The position numbers were made by a program, and so were the translations under genes. A model generated the notes under the pieces. The model was not told where the DNA came from. It worked only from the letters and a program-made list of their open reading frames with translations, and did not search any database. Of a stretch of DNA of 64,000 bases, positions 57,264 through 64,000 are shown piece by piece (the stretch's first letter is position 1; each line of letters begins with the position of its first letter). Location: NCBI RefSeq assembly GCF_010499245.1, contig NZ_JAAGOW010000001.1:930001-994000 (forward strand), in the 5' to 3' direction. The stretch comes from Variovorax sp. WS11. GTDB lineage: Bacteria > Pseudomonadota > Gammaproteobacteria > Burkholderiales > Burkholderiaceae_C.

Positions 57264-58876
57264 GGCCGCGCCACCGAAAACTGCATGGGCTGCGGTACCT
57301 TCGCCTCCGCATCGCGGCAGATCGACATCAGCTGGGCCAGGAGCGCGCGGGTGTCGCGCGGGTCGATCACACCATCGTCGAGCAGCAGCGCGCTGGTGCT
57401 GAACACGCTCATCTGGCGCTCGAAGCGCTCGATGATCTGCCGCTGCAGCGCCTCGAGCTTGGCGTGGTCCACCTCGCCCTTGCGCCGCATCGCGGCCTCG
57501 GTGACGATGGCCATGGTGCGCGCCGCCTGCTCGCCGCCCATCACCGCCGTCTTCGCATTGGGCCAGGAGAAGCAGAAGCGCGGGTGGAAGCCGCGCCCGC
57601 ACATGCCGTAATTGCCCGCGCCGAAGGAGGCGCCGCAATGGATCGTGAACTGCGGTACGGTGGCATTGGTCACGGCCTGGATCATCTTCGAGCCATGCTT
57701 GATCATCCCGGCCTCCTCGTAGGCGCGCCCCACCATGTACCCGGTCGTGTTCTGCAGGTAGAGGATGGGGGTGCGCACCTGGCAGCAGGCCTGGATGAAG
57801 TGCGTGGCCTTGTTCGCGCCGGCCACGTCGATCGGGCCGTTGTTGGTGACGATGCCCAGGGGCCAGCCCTCGATCTTCGCGGTGCCGCAGACGGTGGCCG
57901 GACCGTAGTCCTGGCCGAAGGCGAGGAACTCGGAGCCGTCGGCGATGCGGGCGATCACCTGCCGCATGTCGACCGGACGCTTGGGGTCCATCGGCATGAT
58001 CCCCAGCAGTTCCTCGGCGTCGTGGCGCGGAGGCTCGAAGCTGCGCACCTCCTGTGGCAGGCCGCGATTCCAGTCCATGCCGGCCAGGATCTCGCGCGCG
58101 ATGCGCAGCGCATCGCGGTCGTCCTCGGCCAGGTAGTCGCCCAGGCCCGAGACCGAGGTGTGCATCGCGGCACCGCCCAGTTCCTCCTCGCTCGCGATCT
58201 CGCCGGTGGCCGCCTTCAAGAGCGGCGGGCCGGCGAGGAAGGCGCGGGTGCGGTCGCGCACCATCACGATGTGATCCGACAGCCCGGTCTGGTAGGCGCC
58301 GCCCGCGGTGGAAGAGCCGTGCGTCACCGTCAGCACCGGCAGGCCGGCAGCCGACAGGCGCGCGAGGTTGCGGAAGATGTTGCCGCCGCGCACGAAGTCC
58401 TCGACGCGGTAGGCCATCAGGTTGGCGCCGGCGCTCTCGACCAGCTGCACGAAGGGCAGGCGGTTCTCCAGCGCCAGCTCCTGGATGCGCAGCTGCTTGT
58501 CCAGGCCCATGGGCTGCAGCGCGCCTGCGTCGATGCCGGAGTCGGAAACGCTGACCATGCAACGGATGCCCGATACCTGGCCGATGCCCGAGATCACGCC
58601 ACCGCCCGGCACGCTCTTCTCCAGGTCGGGCCTGTCCATGCCGAAGCCGGCCAGCGTGGACAGCTCGAGAAAGGGCGCGCCCGCGTCGAGCAGCAGCGCC
58701 AGCCGCTCGCGCGGCAGCAGCTGCCCGCGCTTTTCAAAGCGCTCGCGCGAGGCCGCGGAGGCCTGCACGGTTCGCGCCTCGATGCCACGGAGGCGCTCGA
58801 TGAGCGCGAGCATGCCGGCAAGGTTGGCCTGGAAGGCTTCGCCGTTCGCGGACAGGGTCGACTCGATCTTTGCCAT
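57260..58876 (-). CDS. Acyl-CoA carboxylase carboxyltransferase subunit (AtuC-like)
   Basis: A 538-residue carboxyltransferase, the length I recall for AtuC. It transfers CO2 from biotin to an acyl-CoA. Family motifs include SGADLM-like LVESAGANLMAY, HGSSTAGGAY, and LLKAATGEIASEEELGGAAMH; methylcrotonyl enzymes more often read PLVKAATGE. It lies between an acyl-CoA dehydrogenase (2 bp) and the biotin subunit (overlap). Geranyl-CoA or a related branched acyl-CoA is the best guess, but the decisive pocket residues were not checked by alignment. Confidence 0.9.
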   Translation of the reverse strand: MAKIESTLSANGEAFQANLAGMLALIERLRGIEARTVQASAASRERFEKRGQLLPRERLALLLDAGAPFLELSTLAGFGMDRPDLEKSVPGGGVISGIGQVSGIRCMVSVSDSGIDAGALQPMGLDKQLRIQELALENRLPFVQLVESAGANLMAYRVEDFVRGGNIFRNLARLSAAGLPVLTVTHGSSTAGGAYQTGLSDHIVMVRDRTRAFLAGPPLLKAATGEIASEEELGGAAMHTSVSGLGDYLAEDDRDALRIAREILAGMDWNRGLPQEVRSFEPPRHDAEELLGIMPMDPKRPVDMRQVIARIADGSEFLAFGQDYGPATVCGTAKIEGWPLGIVTNNGPIDVAGANKATHFIQACCQVRTPILYLQNTTGYMVGRAYEEAGMIKHGSKMIQAVTNATVPQFTIHCGASFGAGNYGMCGRGFHPRFCFSWPNAKTAVMGGEQAARTMAIVTEAAMRRKGEVDHAKLEALQRQIIERFERQMSVFSTSALLLDDGVIDPRDTRALLAQLMSICRDAEAKVPQPMQFSVARP

Positions 58877-58878
58877 GC

Positions 58879-60048
58879 CTAGATCCCCAGCTGGCGCGCG
58901 GCCAGGTCCTTCATGATTTCCTCCGACCCGCCGCCGATCATCATCACCTTGACCTCCCGGTAGATGCGCTCGCTCTTCGTGCCGCGCATGAAGCCCATGC
59001 CGCCGAGGATCTGCACCGCCTGGTCGGCGCAGAACTGCATGGCCTGCGTGGCCACCACCTTCAGCATGCAGATGCGGGCGACCAGCTGGGCCGGCTCGGC
59101 GGCGCGGTGCTCGATGCGCCAGGCCAGGTCGTAGAGCAGGCAGCGGGCCGCATCGATGCGCGCCACCATGTCGACCAGCTTGTGGCGGATCACCTGGCGC
59201 TCCGACAGCGGCCGGCCGAAGGTCCTGCGCTGCCGCGCCCAGTCCAGCGCCTCCTCGGAGCAGACTTCGGCGAAGCTGCAGGCCAGGGCCGACATCACGA
59301 GGCGCTCGGTGTTGAAGTTCTTCATGATGATCGGGAAGCCCTGCCCTTCGGCGCCCAGCAGCCGGTCGGCCGGCACCCGGCAGTTCTCGAAGCGCAGGTG
59401 CGCGGTGTCGGAAGCCCACCAGCCCATCTTCTTGAGCTCGGTGCGCGCGAGACCCGGTGTATCGCCGTCGATCAGCAGCAGCGAAACCCCGCCGGCGCCC
59501 TTGTTCGCGGGATCGGTGCGCACGGCCGTGGTGATGAAGTCCGCGCGCATTCCCGAGGTGATGAAAGTCTTCTCGCCGTTGACCACATAGTGATCGCCCT
59601 CGCGCACCGCCGTTGTCGCGAGGCTCGCGACGTCCGAGCCGCCGCCGGGTTCGGTGATGGCGAGGGCGATGATGGCCTCGCCCGCCAGCACCGGCGGGAT
59701 CACCCGCTGCTTCAGCGCTTCGCTGCCCGCCTCGACCACCGGCGGCAGGCCGATGATGTGCGAGCCCAGCGAGGCCTGCAGGCCACCGCTGCCGCAGCGG
59801 GCCAGTTCCTCGGCGACGACGATCTTGAAGAAGACGTCGGCCGGCGTGCCGCCGTAGGCCTCGGGCACGCCCAGGCCCTGGACGCCCAGCGCGGCGGCAC
59901 GGCGGTAGAGCTCGCGCGGGAAGCTGCCGGCCTCGTCCCAGTCATGGACGTGCGGCGTGATCTCGCGCGCGACGAATTCGCGCAAGGCGGCGCGGAACTG
60001 CTGGTGCTCGGTGCGGAAGTAATGGCCGGGCGGTGGGGCATCGAGCAT
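58879..60048 (-). CDS. Acyl-CoA dehydrogenase
   Basis: FAD enzyme of 389 residues that introduces a double bond into an acyl-CoA. Conserved parts are ALAITEPGGGSDVASL (FAD and substrate loop), the QILGGMGFMRGTKSERIYREVKV segment and the C-terminal IGGGSEEIMKDLAAR. It is the first gene of a three-gene operon with the carboxylase subunits, so it probably makes the unsaturated acyl-CoA they carboxylate, as citronellyl-CoA dehydrogenase (AtuD) does for geranyl-CoA carboxylase. The substrate is inferred. Confidence 0.92.
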   Translation of the reverse strand: MLDAPPPGHYFRTEHQQFRAALREFVAREITPHVHDWDEAGSFPRELYRRAAALGVQGLGVPEAYGGTPADVFFKIVVAEELARCGSGGLQASLGSHIIGLPPVVEAGSEALKQRVIPPVLAGEAIIALAITEPGGGSDVASLATTAVREGDHYVVNGEKTFITSGMRADFITTAVRTDPANKGAGGVSLLLIDGDTPGLARTELKKMGWWASDTAHLRFENCRVPADRLLGAEGQGFPIIMKNFNTERLVMSALACSFAEVCSEEALDWARQRRTFGRPLSERQVIRHKLVDMVARIDAARCLLYDLAWRIEHRAAEPAQLVARICMLKVVATQAMQFCADQAVQILGGMGFMRGTKSERIYREVKVMMIGGGSEEIMKDLAARQLGI

Positions 60049-60118
60049 GAGTGGGCGTGGGCGGCGTTCGGGCCACCACCTTAGCCCGCCCCCGCGCCCG
60101 CGGGCTTGCGGGAACTGG

Positions 60119-60667
60119 CTATGGCGCCGGACCGGCCGCGGCTTCCTGGTCCAACCAGGCCCGGGCCCGGCTCACCTGTTCAGCAGGCGGCGCGGTCGCA
60201 TCCACCGCCAGCACCCCTGCCTCTCCGACCGGCGACTCGAGGGTGGCGAACTGGTCGGCGACCAGGGTGGCCGAGAAGAAGTGCCCCCCGCGGCCGGCGA
60301 CCCGGCGCTCGGCCTCCTCGCGCGACAGTTCCATGAAGACGAAGCGCAATTCCGGCACCGCGGCTCGCAGCCGCTCGCGGTAGCCGCGCTTGAGCGCCGA
60401 GCAGGTCAGCACCGCTCCCTGCGGATGCGCGGCGAGCGTGGACGCCAGGGTGTCCAGCCAGCCGGCCCGGTCGGCGTCGGTGAGCGCGATGCCGGCGCGC
60501 ATCTTGCTCACGTTTTCGGGCGGATGGAAGTCGTCGCCTTCGATCAGCGGCAGGCCCAGCTCGCGGGCCAGCGCGGCCCCCAGGCTGGACTTGCCGCAGC
60601 CCGAAACGCCCATCACCACAAGCCGGCGGGGAGGGTTCTGCGATGAAGAAAAGTAAAGCTCGGTCAT
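60119..60667 (-). CDS. gntK: Gluconokinase
   Basis: Phosphorylates gluconate to 6-phosphogluconate. The 182-residue kinase has Walker A GVSGCGKSSLG, the substrate loop LIEGDDFHPPENVSKMRAGIALTDADR, and CSALKRGYRERLR with the lid Arg. The start at 60667 (MTELYFSSS) is preferred to an upstream ATG at 60736 that overlaps the divergent RND promoter. It is a single gene divergent from the efflux pump, with 61 bp between them. Confidence 0.93.
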   Translation of the reverse strand: MTELYFSSSQNPPRRLVVMGVSGCGKSSLGAALARELGLPLIEGDDFHPPENVSKMRAGIALTDADRAGWLDTLASTLAAHPQGAVLTCSALKRGYRERLRAAVPELRFVFMELSREEAERRVAGRGGHFFSATLVADQFATLESPVGEAGVLAVDATAPPAEQVSRARAWLDQEAAAGPAP

Positions 60668-60728
60668 TGGGACTATTGTCTTGCCTTCTCTACTTATGAT
60701 GCGCCCTTCTCGCGGGAAGTAACAAGCC

Positions 60729-63700
60729 GTGTCCATGGTTTCGCTGGCTCTGCGCCGCCCCTACACCTTCATCGTGATGGCGATGCTGATCGTGCTGGCC
60801 ACGCCTTTCGTGCTGGCGCGCATGGCCACCGACATCTTCCCGGACATCAACATTCCGGTGCTGAGCGTCATCTGGAACTACGGCGGCCTGCCGGCCCAGG
60901 AGATGGGGCAGCGCATCGCCGGGCAGACCGAGCGCGGCCTCACCACCACGGTGAGCGACATCGAGCACATCGAATCGCAGTCGCTGGCCGGCGTGAGCGT
61001 GATCAAGATCTTCTTCCAGCCCACGGCCAACATCGAGACCGCGATCGCCCAGACCGTCGCCTCGGTGCAGACCCAGGTGCGCCAGCTGCCGCCGGGCATT
61101 ACGCCGCCGCTGGTGATCAAGTACTCGGCCTCCAGCATCCCGGTGATCCAGCTGGCGCTGTCGAGCAGCGAGCGGCCGGAGAACGCGCTCTTCGACTCGG
61201 CCATCAACCAGTTGCGGCCACAGCTCATCACCATCCCCGGCGTGGCCATCCCCTTCCCCTACGGCGGCAAGAACCGGGTGATCTCGGTGGACCTCGACAC
61301 CCAGGCGCTGCAGGCGCGCGGGCTCTCGCCGGCCGACGTGGTGAACGCGGTCAATGCGCAGAACCTGATCCTGCCCTCCGGCACCGCCAAGTTCGGGGCC
61401 ACCGAGTACAGCGTGCGGATGAACGGCTCGCCGGAGGTGCTGGCCGGCCTCAACGACCTGCCGGTGCGCACCGCGGGCGGCGCCACCACCTACGTGCGCG
61501 ACGTGGCCTACGTGCGCGACGGCTTCCAGCCGCAGACCAACATCGTGCGGCAGGACGGTGTGCGCGGCGTGCTGCTGTCGGTGATCAAGAACGGCGCCGC
61601 CTCCACGCTGGACATCGTCTCCAACCTGCGCGCGATGCTGCCGGTGGCGCAGCAGGGCATGCCGGCGGACATCAAGGTCACGCCGCTGTTCGACCAGTCG
61701 CTCTTCGTCAAGGCGGCCGTGCAGGGCGTGGTGCTCGAGGCCATCATCGCCGCGCTGCTCACGGCCGCGATGGTGCTGATCTTCCTGGGCAACTGGCGCA
61801 GCACGCTGATCATCGCGGCGACCATCCCGCTGTCGATCCTGGCCTCGATCCTGGTGCTCTACGCGCTGGGCGAGACGCTCAACCTGATGACGCTGGGCGG
61901 GCTCGCGCTGTCGGTCGGCATCCTGGTCGACCAGGCGATCGTGACCATCGAGAACATCGAGCGCCACCTGCACATGGGCACGCCGCTCAACGAGGCGATC
62001 ATGGTGGGCGCCGGCGAGATCGGGACGGCCGCCTTCGTCTCCACGCTGTGCATCTGCATCGTGTTCGTGCCGATGTTCTTTCTCTCGGGCGTGGCGCGCT
62101 TCCTGTTCGTGCCGCTGGCCGAGGCGGTGGTGTTCGCGATGCTGGCCTCCTACATCCTGTCGCGCACGCTGGTGCCGACGCTGGTCATGCTGCTCATGGG
62201 CCGCATGCAGGCCCATGGCGCCGCCGCCAACGCGAAGCCCAGCCTGCTGCAGCGGGTCTATCGCAGCTTCGACCGGCGCTTCGAGCGCGTGCGGCGCGCC
62301 TACACGCTGGTGCTGTCGGCGCTGCTGTCCAGGCGCGGGCCCTTCATCGCGCTCTTCCTCGGCTTCTGCCTCTTGTCCTGCCTGCTGTACCCGGTGCTGG
62401 GCCGCGACTTCTTCCCCAGCGTGGATGCCGGCCAGATCCGCCTGCACATGCGCGCACCCACCGGCACCCGCATCGAGGAAACGGCGCGGCTGGCCGACGA
62501 GGTGGAGGCGGCGATCCGCGAGCTGGTGCCGAAGGACCAGCTCGAGACCATCCTCGACAACCTGGGCGTGCCCAACAGCGGCATCAACCTCTCCTACAGC
62601 AACGCCGGCACCATCGGCACGCTGGACGGCGAGATCCTGCTCTCGCTGCGCGACGGGCACCGGCCCACGGAGGAGTTCGTCTCGCTGCTGCGCGCGGAGC
62701 TGCCGAAGCGCTTCCCCGGCATCGAGTTCTTCTTCCAGCCGGCGGACATCGTCACGCAGATCCTCAACTTCGGGCTGCCGGCGGCCATCGACGTGCAGTT
62801 CAGCGGCAACGACCTGGCGGGCAATTCGCAGCGCGCCGCGGAGCTGGTCAAGGCCATCCGCAAGATTCCCGGCGCGGTCGATGCCCATGTGCACCAGCGC
62901 CTGGACGCACCCAGCCTCAGCCTGCAGATGGACCGCACGCGGCTGCAGCAGGTCGGGCTGACGGCACAGAACGTGGGCCAGAACGTGCTGATCGCGCTGT
63001 CGGGCAGCTCGCAGACCGCGCCAGCCTTCTGGCTCAACCCGCAGAACGGCGTGGTCTACAACGTCGCGGTGCAGACGCCGCAGTACAAGGTCGACTCGCT
63101 CGACGCACTGCTCAACATCCCGGTGGGCGGCTCGGGCGCCGGCGCCGGGCCGCCGCAGCTGCTGGGCAACCTGGTGGAGGCGCAGGCCGCGCGAATGCCG
63201 TCCGTGATCTCGCGCTACAACATCGCGCCGGTGGTCGACGTGTACGTCAGCGTGCAGGGCACCGACCTCGCCAGCGTGGCGAAAGAGGTCAAGAAGCTCG
63301 TCGACGAGATGCGGCCCAAGCTCTCGCGCGGCAGCCAGGTGACGATCCGTGGCCAGGTGGAGACCATGCAGTCCTCCTTCCTCGGCCTGGGCATCGGGCT
63401 GGCGATGGCGGTGGTGCTGGTGTACCTGCTGATCGTCGTCACCTTCCAGTCCTGGCTGGATGCCGCGATCATCATCACCGCGCTGCCCGCGGCGCTGGCC
63501 GGCATCGCCTGGATGCTGTTCCTCACCGGCACCACGCTGAGCGTGCCGGCGCTGACCGGCGCGATCATGACGATGGGCGTGGCCACGGCCAACAGCATCC
63601 TGCTGATCGCCTTCGCGCGCGAGCGGCTGACAGCCGGCGTGCCGCCGCTGTCTGCTGCGCTGGAAGCCGGCGCCACGCGCATCCGGCCGGTGCTGATGAC

Positions 63701-63941
63701 GGCCCTGGCGATGATCATCGGCATGATCCCGATGGCGCTGGGCCTGGGCGAAGGCGCCGAGCAGAACGCCCCGCTGGGCCGCGCCGTGATCGGCGGCCTG
63801 CTGTTCGCGACCGTGTCCACCCTGTTCTTCGTGCCGGCCGTGTATGCCGGCATCCACAGCCGCCTGGCCCATCGCAAGGCGGCGCGCGAAGCCGCAGCCA
63901 ACGCGCCGCCGCCGCTGGGCGCTGCACCCCAGGAGAGTTGA
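60729..63941 (+). CDS. RND efflux transporter permease (HAE1 family)
   Basis: A 1070-residue inner-membrane proton-driven pump with 12 membrane segments and two large periplasmic loops. Family motifs include ATDIFPDINIPVLSV at the N-terminus and GILVDQAIVTIENIER in the fourth membrane helix, where the Asp relays protons; most relatives read GILVDNAI. The start is GTG at 60729 with GGGAAG nine bases upstream; the ATG at 60735 is too far from it. A gene with its own SD starts 5 bp after the stop and is probably the adaptor. Exported compounds unknown. Confidence 0.93.
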   Translation: MSMVSLALRRPYTFIVMAMLIVLATPFVLARMATDIFPDINIPVLSVIWNYGGLPAQEMGQRIAGQTERGLTTTVSDIEHIESQSLAGVSVIKIFFQPTANIETAIAQTVASVQTQVRQLPPGITPPLVIKYSASSIPVIQLALSSSERPENALFDSAINQLRPQLITIPGVAIPFPYGGKNRVISVDLDTQALQARGLSPADVVNAVNAQNLILPSGTAKFGATEYSVRMNGSPEVLAGLNDLPVRTAGGATTYVRDVAYVRDGFQPQTNIVRQDGVRGVLLSVIKNGAASTLDIVSNLRAMLPVAQQGMPADIKVTPLFDQSLFVKAAVQGVVLEAIIAALLTAAMVLIFLGNWRSTLIIAATIPLSILASILVLYALGETLNLMTLGGLALSVGILVDQAIVTIENIERHLHMGTPLNEAIMVGAGEIGTAAFVSTLCICIVFVPMFFLSGVARFLFVPLAEAVVFAMLASYILSRTLVPTLVMLLMGRMQAHGAAANAKPSLLQRVYRSFDRRFERVRRAYTLVLSALLSRRGPFIALFLGFCLLSCLLYPVLGRDFFPSVDAGQIRLHMRAPTGTRIEETARLADEVEAAIRELVPKDQLETILDNLGVPNSGINLSYSNAGTIGTLDGEILLSLRDGHRPTEEFVSLLRAELPKRFPGIEFFFQPADIVTQILNFGLPAAIDVQFSGNDLAGNSQRAAELVKAIRKIPGAVDAHVHQRLDAPSLSLQMDRTRLQQVGLTAQNVGQNVLIALSGSSQTAPAFWLNPQNGVVYNVAVQTPQYKVDSLDALLNIPVGGSGAGAGPPQLLGNLVEAQAARMPSVISRYNIAPVVDVYVSVQGTDLASVAKEVKKLVDEMRPKLSRGSQVTIRGQVETMQSSFLGLGIGLAMAVVLVYLLIVVTFQSWLDAAIIITALPAALAGIAWMLFLTGTTLSVPALTGAIMTMGVATANSILLIAFARERLTAGVPPLSAALEAGATRIRPVLMTALAMIIGMIPMALGLGEGAEQNAPLGRAVIGGLLFATVSTLFFVPAVYAGIHSRLAHRKAAREAAANAPPPLGAAPQES

Positions 63942-63945
63942 GACC

Positions 63946-64000
63946 ATGACGGAGCAACGCCACGCGGCATTGGCCATCCATCCGATTGCCGCCGACGAGC
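63946..64000 (+). CDS. Start of next gene, possibly RND periplasmic adaptor (3' truncated)
   Basis: ATG at 63946 follows AGGAG by 10 bases and starts 5 bp after the RND permease stop. Eighteen codons are visible (MTEQRHAALAIHPIAADE), too few to identify. By operon position it is probably the membrane-fusion adaptor of the pump; this is inference only. Confidence 0.45.
   Translation, partial: MTEQRHAALAIHPIAADE

Noticed and set aside
60690..63977. A 1095-codon minus-strand frame opposite the RND pump
   Set aside because: Antisense shadow of a complete RND permease; no motif.

Overview
The window looks like an ordinary chromosomal stretch of a GC-rich betaproteobacterium, most likely a member of the Comamonadaceae/Burkholderiales close to Variovorax. 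The evidence is the high GC content, the acidic RpoD insert, several Bug-family (tripartite-tricarboxylate type) orphan binding proteins, a VanA/VanB-type Rieske oxygenase, the FrmA/FghA formaldehyde pathway and the gene order FKBP-grpE-dnaK-dnaJ. Genus is inference; no 16S or tRNA gene is present.

Layout. 1-3.7 kb: 3' part of rpoD, its terminator, and a group II intron with its reverse transcriptase on the minus strand. 3.7-9.8 kb: Bcr/CflA-type drug exporter, HPP-CBS membrane protein, a LysR regulator divergent from a DsbA-like protein, an NAD(P)-binding protein and a lipoprotein binding protein. 9.8-14.8 kb (minus): a full Liv-type ABC transporter (binding protein, LivH, LivM, LivG, LivF) followed by an SRPBCC protein. 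15-18 kb (minus): Rieske oxygenase, a 28-codon overlapping mini-ORF, a GntR regulator and the matching reductase, divergent from a MetE-core methyltransferase-like gene. 19.2-24.9 kb: glutathione transferase, cardiolipin synthase, a ROK kinase whose motifs are in permuted order, a serine hydrolase, and a fused osmoprotectant binding-protein/permease.

24.9-37.6 kb is a coherent hexuronate/aldarate island: uronate dehydrogenase, TRAP transporter (three genes), galactarate dehydratase, an SDR, an exported beta-propeller lactonase and a Bug protein on the plus strand; ketoglutarate semialdehyde dehydrogenase, KdgD and another Bug protein on the minus strand; a FadR-type regulator between them. 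Together they turn galacturonate into 2-oxoglutarate. Two copies of one operator-like sequence flank the regulator, and the start of a lost SMP-30 lactonase gene remains in front of the TRAP binding protein.

37.6-43.4 kb: psd, an HxlR-like regulator, an FKBP isomerase, then grpE-dnaK-dnaJ with a sigma-32-like promoter. 43.4-44.1 kb: a 704-bp gene-free leader with a sigma-S-like promoter. 44.1-48.9 kb: the stress operon prkA-yeaH-spoVR. 48.9-50 kb (minus): aroQ-tag. 50-55.2 kb (plus): aldose dehydrogenase and lactonase, then frmA, an epoxide-hydrolase-like gene, fghA, and a TfoX-domain protein. 55.3-60 kb (minus): acyl-CoA dehydrogenase plus a two-subunit biotin-dependent acyl-CoA carboxylase of the geranyl-CoA carboxylase type. 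60.1-64 kb: gluconokinase, then an RND efflux pump and the first codons of the next gene.

The most interesting items are the permuted ROK kinase, the dispersed repeat that carries stop/start overlaps (once as a 28-codon ORF, once as the leader of LivG), the lactonase remnant fused in frame to the TRAP binding protein, and two pairs of operator-like repeats. All calls come from reading the sequence; no search or computation was run.
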